A stretch of DNA of 64,000 nt from Polynucleobacter sp. es-EL-1 (GTDB lineage: Bacteria; Pseudomonadota; Gammaproteobacteria; Burkholderiales; Burkholderiaceae). Under the pieces are notes generated by a model. That model was not told where the DNA came from, searched no databases, and saw only the letters and a list, made by a program, of their open reading frames with translations. The stretch spans positions 1,550,001 to 1,614,000 of the forward strand of contig NZ_CP061310.1 in NCBI RefSeq assembly GCF_018687975.1, written 5' to 3'. This document shows positions 1 to 8,852 of the stretch, in pieces. The position numbers and the translations under genes are program-made. The stretch's first letter is position 1. Each line of letters starts with the position of its first letter.

Positions 1-1
1 C

Positions 2-214
2 AAGATAGAAGTTGACGTTGCTGCCGAGAGAATTCGTCTAGGTAAAGAAATTGAACGCCTAAGCATTGAAATTACTAAAGCACGCAGCAAACTAGGTAAT
101 GAAAGCTTCGTAGTACGGGCTCCAGAAGAGGTTGTAGCTCAAGAAAAACAACGCCTTGCAGGATTTGAGCAAAATCATGAGAAGCTTGTTGCACAATTAG
201 AGCGTTTGAAATAA
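2..214 (+). CDS. valS: Valyl-tRNA synthetase, C-terminal end (partial)
   Basis: Only the last 70 codons are present, running in from the left edge in frame 2 and ending in TAA. They read as charged heptad-like helices (EIERLSIEITKARSKL, then VVRAPEEVVAQEKQRL), which matches the C-terminal coiled-coil arm of bacterial valyl-tRNA synthetase that contacts tRNA(Val). The catalytic and editing domains lie outside the window, so the call rests on this tail alone. galU follows after 27 bases on the same strand and may be co-transcribed. Confidence 0.82.
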   Translation, partial: KIEVDVAAERIRLGKEIERLSIEITKARSKLGNESFVVRAPEEVVAQEKQRLAGFEQNHEKLVAQLERLK

Positions 215-241
215 GCAGCTAATCACTAATCAGGATTTTTT

Positions 242-1126
242 ATGCCATTAAGCACTAAAGCCGTCACTAAAGCTGTTTTTCCTGTTGCGGGCTTGGGCAC
301 TCGTTTCTTGCCAGCAACCAAGGCGAGTCCGAAAGAAATGCTGAACGTTGTTGATAAGCCACTCATTCAATATGCAGTTGAGGAGGCTATCGCCGCTGGC
401 ATTACTGAAATGATTTTTGTCACCGGTCGCAGCAAGCGCGCCATTGAAGATCACTTTGATAAAGCGTATGAGTTAGAGGCTGAACTCGAGGCGAAAAATA
501 AACAAGCTTTACTGGAAATCGTGCGTAGCGTAAAACCGAGCCATGTTGACTGCGTATATGTGCGTCAACCAGAAGCCTTGGGATTAGGTCATGCAGTGCT
601 CTGTGCAGAGAAATTGGTTCGTGATGAACCCTTTGCCATCATCTTAGCTGATGACTTGCTGGATGGTCAGCCCCCGGTTCTCAAGCAAATGCTCAAAGTA
701 TTTGACGAGCAAAATGGTTCAGTACTAGCAGTAGAAAAAATTGACCCTGCAAAAAGTAGCTCTTACGGCATAGTGGATGGTACGGAAGTTGCTAAAGGCA
801 TCTATCGCCTCAATGGCATCGTAGAAAAGCCTCAGCCAAAAGATGCACCATCCAATATGGCGGTGGTTGGTAGATATGTATTGTCCTCAGACATCTTTAA
901 ACACATTCGCAATCTCAAGCCTGGTGCCGGCGGAGAAATTCAACTCACCGATGCCATCGCCTCCCTCCTCAAAGAGGAGCCTGTTTTTGCCTACGAGTAC
1001 GATGGCGTACGTTATGACTGCGGTAGCAAGCTTGGCTATCTCAAAGCATCCGTAGAGTTTGCCTTACGTCACCCAGAAGTAAAGACGGAGTTTGCCGCCT
1101 ATCTTCAGAGTCGCTCTTTAACTTAA
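242..1126 (+). CDS. galU: UTP--glucose-1-phosphate uridylyltransferase
   Basis: Makes UDP-glucose from UTP and glucose-1-phosphate, feeding LPS, capsule and other glycan synthesis in the cytoplasm. The 294-residue protein carries the nucleotidyltransferase signature GLGTRFLPATKASPKEM at about residues 17-33, an ILADDLL metal-site segment near 135-141, and the sugar-binding IVEKP near 193-197. Length and order of motifs are normal for bacterial GalU. It lies 27 bases after valS and ends 3 bases before the stop of the convergent TusA-like gene, with no terminator visible between them. Confidence 0.96.
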   Translation: MPLSTKAVTKAVFPVAGLGTRFLPATKASPKEMLNVVDKPLIQYAVEEAIAAGITEMIFVTGRSKRAIEDHFDKAYELEAELEAKNKQALLEIVRSVKPSHVDCVYVRQPEALGLGHAVLCAEKLVRDEPFAIILADDLLDGQPPVLKQMLKVFDEQNGSVLAVEKIDPAKSSSYGIVDGTEVAKGIYRLNGIVEKPQPKDAPSNMAVVGRYVLSSDIFKHIRNLKPGAGGEIQLTDAIASLLKEEPVFAYEYDGVRYDCGSKLGYLKASVEFALRHPEVKTEFAAYLQSRSLT

Positions 1127-1129
1127 GCT

Positions 1130-1369
1130 TTATCTTCTCTTTAGGAAGAAAACCAAGACATCACCTTCAGTAGCGGTCGAGATAAGCTCATTGCCTGTCT
1201 GTTTTGCAAACACCGGAAAATCATGTGCAGCGCCAGAATCGGTTGCCTTGACCTTCAGCACTTCACCTGATTGCATAGTAGCTAATGCTTTCTTGGTGCG
1301 CAAAATCGGCAAGGGGCAATTCATACCAATAGCATCAACCTCGAGATCAAATGGGATGGCATCACTCAT
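1130..1369 (-). CDS. TusA/SirA-family sulfur carrier protein
   Basis: A small cytoplasmic protein of 79 residues with the family's CPxP motif (MNCPLPILRTKKAL, Cys at about residue 18), whose cysteine carries persulfide sulfur in TusA proteins. The fold pattern (short strand, CPLP helix, then the DSGAAHDFPVFAKQTGN segment) is typical of the TusA/YedF/YeeD group. In E. coli TusA serves 2-thiouridine formation in tRNA; whether this copy does that or another sulfur-relay task cannot be told here. Its ATG overlaps the TGA of alaS (ATGA), so it is the second gene of an alaS operon. Confidence 0.85.
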   Translation of the reverse strand: MSDAIPFDLEVDAIGMNCPLPILRTKKALATMQSGEVLKVKATDSGAAHDFPVFAKQTGNELISTATEGDVLVFFLKRR

Positions 1370-3990
1370 TTAGAAGCCACCCAATCTTTAACGCCAGCTA
1401 AGGCTGCACCTAACTTACTTGGGTCGGTACCACCAGCCATCGCCATCTCTGGCTTGCCACCCCCTTTACCGCCAACCTGCTCTGCAACAAAGTTGACGAG
1501 ATCACCAGCCTTGACCTTAGCAATAGAGTCTGCAGTAACGCCCGCAATCAAGCTAACTTTATCGCCTTGCACTGAAGCCAGCACAATCGCAGCGGTTTTG
1601 AGCTTAGCTTTGAGCGCATCCATGGTTTCACGTAAGACCTGGGCATCTGCTCCATCTAAACGCGCTGCCAAAACTTTCATACCATTGACATCAATTGCTT
1701 GGGTTGCCAGCTCGTCACCTTGACTTGCCGCCAACTTGGAATTGACCTTATCTAACTCACGCTCAGCTTGGCGCAAACTTTCTTGCAATTGAGCAACACG
1801 GTTAACTAAATCACCTGGATGGGTTTTGAGAATCGTAGCTGCCTCATTGATTTTGTCTTCTAAGCCTTGCAAGAAATTGAGGGCATTTTTGCCGGTCACT
1901 GCTTCCACCCGACGAATACCCGCTGCAACACCGCCCTCAGAAACAATCTTCAAGCTGCCGATATCGCCAGTGCGCGCTACGTGCGTACCACCGCATAACT
2001 CCTTAGATGTCCCAATTTCGAGAACACGGACTTCATCACCATACTTCTCACCAAAGAGCATCATGGCGCCAGTCTTTTGCGCATCATCTAAAGACATGAC
2101 TTTTCCGGAAGTAGCGGTATTGGCCAAGATCTCGGCATTGACAATATCTTCAATGCGACGAATTTGCTCTGCTGTCATTGGTGCATTGTGGGTAAAGTCA
2201 AAACGGGTTTTGCTGGCATCTACTAAGGAGCCTTTTTGCTGCACGTGGTCACCTAGGACTTCACGCAATGCTTTATGCAAGATGTGTGTTGCACTATGGT
2301 TGCGCATAGTTTCAGTTCTTTGCTGCACGTCCACCAAGGCATTGAGTGCATCACCCACTTTGAGCTCGCCCTCAAGGACCTCACCCTGATGTCCAAATAC
2401 ATCGGCCTGAATCTTAAAAGTATCTTCAACAGCAAAGCGCACTGATTCATTACGTAACTCGCCTTGATCGCCCACTTGGCCGCCAGACTCAGCATAAAAC
2501 GGCGTGTTATCCAAAACAATTACCGCAGCATCACCAGCCTTAACGGCCTGAACTGCAGAGCCATCAACATAGAGCGCAGTGACTTTAGCACCCTCATGCT
2601 TGAGGGTGTCATAGCCATGAAACTGGGTTGGCTTACCGGAGTACTCAAGTCCTTGCGCAACCTTAAACTTACCAGCAGCCCTGGCTTGATCGCGCTGCTT
2701 TTGCATTGCCAATTCAAAGCCTGCTGCATCCACTGTGACATTGCGTTCACGGCAGACATCAGCTGTCAGATCCAACGGGAAACCAAAGGTGTCGTGCAAA
2801 CGGAAAGCGGTTTCACCATCGACCGTCTTCGACCCGCCAACAAGCGCTCCCTCCAAAATTTCCATACCATTAGCAATAGTCTGAAAGAAACGCTCTTCTT
2901 CTTGCTTGATGACTTCAGCCACCTTGTCTTGAGCAGCACGTAATTCAGGATAGGCCTCACCCATTTCCCGAACAAGGGCAGGCACAAGCTGATAGAAGAA
3001 GGGTTTGCGTGCACCCAATTTGTAGCCATGACGTATCGCACGTCGGGCAATACGGCGCAGTACATAACCGCGCCCAGCATTACCGGGGATTACGCCATCA
3101 ACCACAATAAAACTACAGGCGCGAATATGGTCAGCAATCACCTTTAAAGATGGGCTAGCCAAATCGCAATTATCACCACCAGCAGCGTCCACTGCTTCTT
3201 TGGCGGCTTTCAGTAAATTAACAAAAAGATCAATCTCGTAATTGGAGTGAACGTGCTGTAAGACTGCAGCGATACGCTCTAAGCCCATACCCGTATCAAC
3301 ACTAGGCTTAGGCAGAGGATGCATGTTGCCCGCTTCATCACGGTTAAATTGCATGAACACGTTATTCCAAATCTCGATGTAACGATCGCCATCCTCTTCT
3401 GGACTACCGGGAGGGCCGCCAGGAATATGTGGGCCATGATCGTAAAAAATCTCAGTGCACGGTCCGCAAGGGCCGGTATCGCCCATCATCCAAAAATTGT
3501 CAGAGGCATACCGTGCGCCCTTGTTATCGCCAATGCGAATAATGCGATCGATGGGCACACCAATTTGTTTATTCCAAATCTCGTAAGCCTCATCATCTTC
3601 GGCGTAGACCGTGACGAGTAACTTTTCTTTTGGGAGCTTAAAGACTTCGGTAAGCAATTCCCAGGCAAAGCGAATGGCGTCTTGCTTGAAATAGCCCCCA
3701 AATGAGAAATTTCCCAGCATCTCAAAAAAGGTGTGGTGACGAGCTGTATAGCCAACATTGTCCAAATCATTGTGCTTACCACCAGCCCGAATACATTTTT
3801 GCGCTGTAGTTGCGCGGTGATAAGGACGCTTATCAAAACCCAGAAAGACATCTTTGAACTGGTTCATCCCTGCGTTCGTAAATAGCAGTGTCGGGTCATC
3901 TCCCGGCACTACAGGGCTGGAAGGAACAATTTGGTGGCCTTTTTGGGCGAAATAGTCCAGGTATGCCTGGCGAATTTGGGAAACTTTCAT
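1366..3990 (-). CDS. alaS: Alanyl-tRNA synthetase
   Basis: Charges tRNA(Ala) with alanine. The 874-residue product begins MKVSQIRQAYLDYFAQKGH, the conserved AlaRS N-terminus, so the ATG at 3990 was chosen over an in-frame upstream start at 4113. It has the class II catalytic domain in the first 250 residues, the editing-domain zinc motif HSATHILH, the CGGTHV motif, and the Gly-rich C-Ala segment (GGKGGGKPEMAMAGG) near the end. A -10 box lies 7 bases before this start with a plausible -35, predicting a leaderless message. The TusA-like gene overlaps its stop codon. Confidence 0.96.
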   Translation of the reverse strand: MKVSQIRQAYLDYFAQKGHQIVPSSPVVPGDDPTLLFTNAGMNQFKDVFLGFDKRPYHRATTAQKCIRAGGKHNDLDNVGYTARHHTFFEMLGNFSFGGYFKQDAIRFAWELLTEVFKLPKEKLLVTVYAEDDEAYEIWNKQIGVPIDRIIRIGDNKGARYASDNFWMMGDTGPCGPCTEIFYDHGPHIPGGPPGSPEEDGDRYIEIWNNVFMQFNRDEAGNMHPLPKPSVDTGMGLERIAAVLQHVHSNYEIDLFVNLLKAAKEAVDAAGGDNCDLASPSLKVIADHIRACSFIVVDGVIPGNAGRGYVLRRIARRAIRHGYKLGARKPFFYQLVPALVREMGEAYPELRAAQDKVAEVIKQEEERFFQTIANGMEILEGALVGGSKTVDGETAFRLHDTFGFPLDLTADVCRERNVTVDAAGFELAMQKQRDQARAAGKFKVAQGLEYSGKPTQFHGYDTLKHEGAKVTALYVDGSAVQAVKAGDAAVIVLDNTPFYAESGGQVGDQGELRNESVRFAVEDTFKIQADVFGHQGEVLEGELKVGDALNALVDVQQRTETMRNHSATHILHKALREVLGDHVQQKGSLVDASKTRFDFTHNAPMTAEQIRRIEDIVNAEILANTATSGKVMSLDDAQKTGAMMLFGEKYGDEVRVLEIGTSKELCGGTHVARTGDIGSLKIVSEGGVAAGIRRVEAVTGKNALNFLQGLEDKINEAATILKTHPGDLVNRVAQLQESLRQAERELDKVNSKLAASQGDELATQAIDVNGMKVLAARLDGADAQVLRETMDALKAKLKTAAIVLASVQGDKVSLIAGVTADSIAKVKAGDLVNFVAEQVGGKGGGKPEMAMAGGTDPSKLGAALAGVKDWVASK

Positions 3991-3997
3991 GGGAATA

Positions 3998-4026
3998 ATT
4001 ATCGCATTGGCACCAGCCGGGGGCAA
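3998..4026 (-). promoter_or_regulatory. Candidate alaS promoter (leaderless type)
   Basis: On the minus strand TTGCCC (4026-4021), a 17-base spacer and GATAAT (4003-3998) precede the alaS ATG by 7 bases. The -10 matches five of six consensus positions and the -35 four of six. Transcription would begin at or next to the start codon, and no Shine-Dalgarno sequence is present. Confidence 0.5.
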
Positions 4027-4114
4027 ACCCTTAGCAAACCTTCCCTTTCGTGCCTTACAATCGCCTACATCAATAAATAGATCGGCATATAAGTCGATAT
4101 TTGAGGAGCTCAAC

Positions 4115-4573
4115 TTGAAAATTCGTAATCAACGAGATTTTGGCGCCGGCATCATGTATATGGTGATCGGCTTATTTTTTGCAGGTATTGCTACGACCTA
4201 TTCAATGGGCACTGCTGCCAAGATGGGACCTGGATATTTTCCATTCGCCCTAGGCATTCTGATGTTTTTGTTGGGTTTATTGGTTCTTGTGAATTCTCTC
4301 AGAGCTAGTGCCGGCATTGATCAAATCCCCAAATTCAACTGGAAAGTCATTGGCATTATTACTGGGTCTATTTGCCTTTTTGGTATTTTGCTGCCCACTA
4401 TGGGCGTCTTAGTAGCTATTTTTGTTCTCGTACTGACGGCTTCAACTGCGAGTAAAGAATTTAGCTGGAAAGCTGCGATCCTCAATGCCATTGCATTGAT
4501 GTTCTTTACCTATATGGTTTTCATTGTGGGCTTGAAGCTCACTTTTCCAGTTTTACCGTTCTTTTTCGAATAA
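4115..4573 (+). CDS. tctB: Tripartite tricarboxylate transporter small membrane subunit, TctB family
   Basis: Small membrane subunit of a TTT-type solute uptake system, 152 residues with four hydrophobic segments (about 12-32, 38-60, 76-95 and 115-145) and the family's GPGYFP motif near residue 37. The TTG at 4115 was chosen because GAGGAG lies 6 bases upstream (4103-4108); the in-frame ATG at 3989 would add an unconserved, non-hydrophobic leader overlapping the alaS start. tctA follows 18 bases later. No periplasmic TctC binding-protein gene is adjacent. Confidence 0.85.
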   Translation: MKIRNQRDFGAGIMYMVIGLFFAGIATTYSMGTAAKMGPGYFPFALGILMFLLGLLVLVNSLRASAGIDQIPKFNWKVIGIITGSICLFGILLPTMGVLVAIFVLVLTASTASKEFSWKAAILNAIALMFFTYMVFIVGLKLTFPVLPFFFE

Positions 4574-4591
4574 TCACCGGGATCTAGAAAA

Positions 4592-6094
4592 ATGGAATTA
4601 TTTAACAATCTCGCTCTCGGATTTGACACAGCGTTTACGCTTCAAAACCTCATGTATTGCTTCATCGGCTGCCTATTGGGTACGCTGATTGGAGTACTCC
4701 CCGGCCTAGGACCAGTCGCTACCATTGCGATGCTGTTACCAGCCACCTACGCCCTGCCTCCAATTGCCGCTCTTATTATGTTGGCTGGTATTTACTACGG
4801 CTCACAATATGGTGGCTCAACCACCGCCATTTTGCTCAATATTCCGGGAGAGACGTCCTCGGTGGTGACTGCAATTGATGGCTATCAAATGGCCAAAAAT
4901 GGACGCGGAGGTGTAGCACTCTTTACTGCCGGTATGGGCTCATTCTTTGCTGGTTGCGTAGCCACGCTAGTTCTAGCTGGTTTTGCCGCACCACTTACTG
5001 AGTTGGCTTTCAAATTCGGCCCCGCTGAATACTTCTCCCTAATGGTTTTAGGGTTAATTGGTGCCGTGGTTTTGGCTTCAGGCTCCCTGATTAAAGCGAT
5101 TGGCATGATCATCTTAGGTCTGCTCATGGGCTTAATTGGTACTGACGTGAACTCTGGTGTTGCCCGCTACTCCTTTGATATTCCACAACTTAGTGACGGA
5201 ATTGGCTTTGTGAGTGTGGCTATGGGTGTTTTTGGGTTTGCCGAAATCATGGGCAATCTTGAGAAAAAAGATGATGAAGAGAGCTTCCTCAACAAAGTCA
5301 CGTCCATGATTCCCACCAAAAATGATTTAAAGCGCATGGTGCCTTCCATCTTGCGCGGGACAACAATTGGTTCTATTTTGGGAATCTTGCCTGGCGGTGG
5401 AGCAGCTTTAGCAGCCTTTGGAGCCTACTCAGTCGAGAAAAAATCCTCTAAATACACTGCTGAGTTTGGTAAAGGCGCAATTGAAGGTGTTGCTGGACCA
5501 GAGGCAGCAAACAATGCGGCAGCCCAAACTTCTTTTATTCCATTGCTCACCTTAGGTATTCCGCCAAATGCCGTGATGGCCTTAATGGTGGGTGCGATGA
5601 CCATTCACAACATCCAGCCTGGCCCACAAGTGATGACTAGCAATCCAACCTTGTTTTGGGGTTTGATTGCATCCATGTGGATTGGTAACGTGATGCTGAT
5701 CCTCTTGAATTTACCTTTGATTGGTATTTGGGTAAAACTCTTGAAGATTCCATACCGATTAATGTATCCAGCTATTTTGGTGTTCTGTTGCATCGGTGTC
5801 TATACCGTAAACAATTCTGTATTTGACGTCTATGTCACAGCCGGATTTGGCTTGATTGGTTATCTCTTTTTCAAACTCGGCTGTGAACCAGCTCCGCTAC
5901 TCTTGGGCTTTGTCCTAGGTCCGATGATGGAAGAGAATTTCCGCAGAGCCTTACTGCTCTCACGCGGAGACTTTTCAACCTTCTTTACGCGCCCACTATC
6001 ACTGGGTCTTCTGATTGCGGCTGCCTTACTGGTTGTGATCGTAGCCTTACCAGCGGTAAAGAAAACCCGAGAAGAAGCCTTCGTAGAAGAGTAA
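4592..6094 (+). CDS. tctA: Tripartite tricarboxylate transporter large permease, TctA family
   Basis: Large permease subunit of a TTT uptake system, 500 residues and about ten or more membrane segments. Two copies of the family's Gly/Pro loop are visible: GVLPGLGPVATIAMLLP near residue 34 and GILPGGGAALAAFGAYS near residue 264, reflecting the internal duplication of TctA. Motifs NIPGETSSV and FIPLLTLGIPPNAVMA are also typical. It forms an operon with tctB and is followed by a clear terminator. The substrate (citrate, other carboxylates or another acid) is set by the missing binding protein and cannot be read here. Confidence 0.93.
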   Translation: MELFNNLALGFDTAFTLQNLMYCFIGCLLGTLIGVLPGLGPVATIAMLLPATYALPPIAALIMLAGIYYGSQYGGSTTAILLNIPGETSSVVTAIDGYQMAKNGRGGVALFTAGMGSFFAGCVATLVLAGFAAPLTELAFKFGPAEYFSLMVLGLIGAVVLASGSLIKAIGMIILGLLMGLIGTDVNSGVARYSFDIPQLSDGIGFVSVAMGVFGFAEIMGNLEKKDDEESFLNKVTSMIPTKNDLKRMVPSILRGTTIGSILGILPGGGAALAAFGAYSVEKKSSKYTAEFGKGAIEGVAGPEAANNAAAQTSFIPLLTLGIPPNAVMALMVGAMTIHNIQPGPQVMTSNPTLFWGLIASMWIGNVMLILLNLPLIGIWVKLLKIPYRLMYPAILVFCCIGVYTVNNSVFDVYVTAGFGLIGYLFFKLGCEPAPLLLGFVLGPMMEENFRRALLLSRGDFSTFFTRPLSLGLLIAAALLVVIVALPAVKKTREEAFVEE

Positions 6095-6115
6095 TCAGAT
6101 ACAAGCTTGAAACAG

Positions 6116-6141
6116 GCCCGCAAGTGATTGCGGGCTTTTTT
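6116..6141 (+). terminator. Rho-independent terminator after tctBA
   Basis: A 7-bp stem, GCCCGCA with TGCGGGC around a 6-base AGTGAT loop, is followed by seven T. It sits 21 bases after the tctA stop. Confidence 0.9.
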
Positions 6142-6163
6142 CATTTCAGGGTGAAGTTTTCTC

Positions 6164-6169
6164 TACAAT
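6164..6169 (+). promoter_or_regulatory. Candidate glnS -10 box (leaderless type)
   Basis: TACAAT ends 6 bases before the glnS ATG; the intervening GACCCC contains no ribosome binding site. No convincing -35 element is seen at 16-18 bases. Confidence 0.42.
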
Positions 6170-6175
6170 GACCCC

Positions 6176-7948
6176 ATGTCTCAAGATAGCAAACCCTCTA
6201 AAACTGCTGGCGGCACAGTTGCCGAACCCTCTAATTTTTTACGCCAGATCATTGATCATGACCTGGCTAGTGGTGCATATCAAAATCGCAGCAATAGAGA
6301 TGGGCAAGCCATTCCTTCGATCATTACCCGTTTTCCACCAGAGCCGAATGGCTATCTACATATCGGTCATGCTAAAAGTATCTGCCTTAACTTTGGCCTA
6401 GCAAATGACTACAACACTCAAGCAGGTGGTGCGCGCTGCAATATGCGCCTAGATGACACTAATCCCGCTAAAGAGGATGTGGAATACGCTGATAGCATTT
6501 TGGATTCGGTGAAGTGGCTTGGATTTGATTGGGGCACACATCTCTATCACGCCAGTGATTACTTTGATCAACTGTATGCATTTGCTGAACTCCTGATTGA
6601 GAATGGTAAGGCGTATGTTGATAGTCAAAGTGCGGATGACATCCATACAAACCGTGGCAACTTCGGTCAGGCAGGGAAAAACAGTCCTTATCGTGACCGC
6701 ACTCCCACTGAAAATCTGCGCTTATTTCGGGAGATGCGCGACGGCAAATATCAAGATGGAGAGCATGTTCTGCGTCTCAAGATCGATATGGCGCATCCCA
6801 ATATTGTGATGCGCGACCCCGTGGTCTATCGTATTCGCCATACCGATCATCACCGCACGGGTAGCAAATGGTGTATCTACCCTTTATATGATTTCACCCA
6901 CTGCATATCCGATGCACTGGAAAACGTTTCACATTCAATTTGTACGCTCGAATTTGAAAACAACCGCCCCTTGTATGACTGGATCGTCGACTCATTAGCC
7001 CAGTTGGGGGTTTTTAAGAGTCCCGTTCCCCATCAATATGAGTTCGCTCGTCTCAATTTGACCTACACCATCACCAGTAAGCGCAAGCTTTTGCAATTAG
7101 TAGAAGAAAAGCATGTGGATGGCTGGGATGATCCACGCATGCCAACCATTGTGGGCATCCGTCGAAGGGGCTACACGCCTGAAAGCATTCGTTTGTTCTG
7201 CGAACGTATTGGCGTCTCCAAGGCGGATAGCTGGATTGATATGAGCACCCTAGATCAATCCTTACGCGATGATCTGGAAGCTAAAGCACCTCGAGCTACC
7301 GCCGTTCTCAAGCCACTCAAGCTAGTGATTGAAAATGTTGACTCATCTGCCAGCGAACCTTGCTCAGCACCTCGCCATCCTCAGCATCCTGAATGGGGTA
7401 ATCGTGAGTTTCATTTCACAAAAGAATTGTGGATCGAAGAAGATGACTTTATGAAAGAGCCGATCAAAGGCTTCTTCAGACTTTACCCACCGATTGGTGA
7501 TCAGCCTGGTGGCCGCGTGCGCTTGCGTCATGGTTTTGTTATTGAGTGCACTGGCTTTGAGAAGGACGCTGATGGCAATGTCACCCAAGTGAATGCTACC
7601 CACTTCCCTGACAGCAAAAGTGGGACTCCTGGATCAAATAATTACAAAGTCAAAGGCAATATTCATTGGGTAAGCGCTGCAGAAGCAGTGCCAGCGCAAG
7701 TTCGCCTATATGACCACCTCTTTAGCGATCCACATCCCGATAGTGGCGATAAGAATTTTTTAGATGCTATTAATCCAAACTCTAAACAAACCATTACCGC
7801 CTATTTAGAGCCCTGCATGAAAGAGGCCAAAGCAGAAGAGCGTTTTCAGTTTGAGCGTCATGGATATTTTGTGGCAGATCAAGTGGACTCAAAACCAGGC
7901 GCTCCCGTATTTAACCGTACGGTTGGACTTAAGGATTCTTGGAAATAG
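6176..7948 (+). CDS. glnS: Glutaminyl-tRNA synthetase
   Basis: Charges tRNA(Gln) directly with glutamine. The 590-residue class I synthetase has the HIGH-type motif PPEPNGYLHIGHAKS at about residues 54-68 and the second ATP-binding loop as ITSKRKL near 300, where E. coli GlnRS has MSKRKL; the middle region DPRMPTIVGIRRRGYTPE is strongly typical. The C-terminal two-barrel anticodon domain begins near residue 370. It is somewhat longer than E. coli GlnRS. Its 3' end overlaps the convergent reductase gene by 20 bases. No gatCAB genes are nearby, in keeping with a direct pathway. Confidence 0.95.
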   Translation: MSQDSKPSKTAGGTVAEPSNFLRQIIDHDLASGAYQNRSNRDGQAIPSIITRFPPEPNGYLHIGHAKSICLNFGLANDYNTQAGGARCNMRLDDTNPAKEDVEYADSILDSVKWLGFDWGTHLYHASDYFDQLYAFAELLIENGKAYVDSQSADDIHTNRGNFGQAGKNSPYRDRTPTENLRLFREMRDGKYQDGEHVLRLKIDMAHPNIVMRDPVVYRIRHTDHHRTGSKWCIYPLYDFTHCISDALENVSHSICTLEFENNRPLYDWIVDSLAQLGVFKSPVPHQYEFARLNLTYTITSKRKLLQLVEEKHVDGWDDPRMPTIVGIRRRGYTPESIRLFCERIGVSKADSWIDMSTLDQSLRDDLEAKAPRATAVLKPLKLVIENVDSSASEPCSAPRHPQHPEWGNREFHFTKELWIEEDDFMKEPIKGFFRLYPPIGDQPGGRVRLRHGFVIECTGFEKDADGNVTQVNATHFPDSKSGTPGSNNYKVKGNIHWVSAAEAVPAQVRLYDHLFSDPHPDSGDKNFLDAINPNSKQTITAYLEPCMKEAKAEERFQFERHGYFVADQVDSKPGAPVFNRTVGLKDSWK

Positions 7949-8816
7949 TTTTTAAAAACGCCGCTACGCTAGGGTAACGTAATGGTGTTTTTAGTTCTTT
8001 GAGTCGCCCGTTACTAACGCGTCGAGACTCTCTCATAAAAGACCAAAGCATTGGAGATACTATTTTCTCCAGCTCTGCCGCAGGCAATCGTGGTGGACGC
8101 TCTAAGCCAAATGCATCGGCCACTTCATCAAAATAGTCCCCCATCTTTGCCTCACCGCCATCACTGGCATTGATCACCCTCTGAGGCTTGCCATGGTAAA
8201 CAGCAGCGCAAATCAGTCTAGCTAAATCATCGCTGTGGATATGGTTGGAGTAAGCGTCCTCGGCAGCCAACAATGCTGGTGTGCGAGACTGAATGCGTTC
8301 AATTGGCAAGCGATCAAGAGCATAGATGCCAGGCGCCCTGAGGATAGTCAAAGCCACACCATGGGCCAGCGACCATAGACGCAGCACTTGCTCTGCATCT
8401 ACTCGTCGCTTAGCGCGTTCGCTTTGGGGTTTGACTGGGGTGCTCTCTATCACCCTTTCTCCCTTATGGTCGCCGTAAACGCCGGTGGTGCTGATATAAA
8501 TGAAGCGTCTGACAACACCCGATCCTTGGGATAAAATTCGCAGGAGATTGCGAGTTCGGCAATCACGATGCCCTACATTTTGGGGTGGCGCTAAGTGGAT
8601 AACGGTTTGTGCAAGGCCACTTAAACGCCACAAGCTATCGGGCTTATCCAAATCCCCCAAAATTGGAGTCGCGCCAACCGATCTCAATTCCTGAAAACGG
8701 GTTTTTTGGGAAGTTAAGGCAAATACCTGGTAATTTTTGGCGAGCTGCTTAGCAACGCGCAGACCAATATCGCCACAGCCAATGATCAGGATTCGAGATT
8801 TACCAAAAGATTGCAT
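7929..8816 (-). CDS. NAD-dependent epimerase/reductase, YeeZ-like
   Basis: A 295-residue Rossmann-fold protein of the extended SDR type. The start MQSFGKSRILIIGCGDIGLR puts the nucleotide-binding loop GCGDIG at residues 13-18. A YxxxK pair (YGDHK) after ISTTGV near residue 133 fits the SDR catalytic tyrosine and lysine. The family of E. coli YeeZ has no firmly known substrate. The ATG at 8816 was preferred to 8906 because the extension is unconserved and overlaps the divergent reductase. The last 20 bases lie inside the glnS 3' end, read in the opposite direction. Confidence 0.8.
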   Translation of the reverse strand: MQSFGKSRILIIGCGDIGLRVAKQLAKNYQVFALTSQKTRFQELRSVGATPILGDLDKPDSLWRLSGLAQTVIHLAPPQNVGHRDCRTRNLLRILSQGSGVVRRFIYISTTGVYGDHKGERVIESTPVKPQSERAKRRVDAEQVLRLWSLAHGVALTILRAPGIYALDRLPIERIQSRTPALLAAEDAYSNHIHSDDLARLICAAVYHGKPQRVINASDGGEAKMGDYFDEVADAFGLERPPRLPAAELEKIVSPMLWSFMRESRRVSNGRLKELKTPLRYPSVAAFLKTISKNP

Positions 8817-8823
8817 AAGGCAT

Positions 8824-8829
8824 ATCGTA
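8824..8829 (-). promoter_or_regulatory. Candidate -10 box of the YeeZ-like gene (leaderless type)
   Basis: TACGAT on the minus strand lies 7 bases before the ATG at 8816. The whole gap to the divergent reductase gene is only 36 bases, so both promoters must overlap or reach into coding sequence. Confidence 0.35.
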
Positions 8830-8852
8830 ACGATTAATTGAAAGGAATGAGA

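Noticed and set aside
3991..4113. N-terminal extension of alaS to 4113
   Set aside because: AlaRS begins at MKVSQIR; the extension covers the intergenic region with the alaS and tctB control signals.
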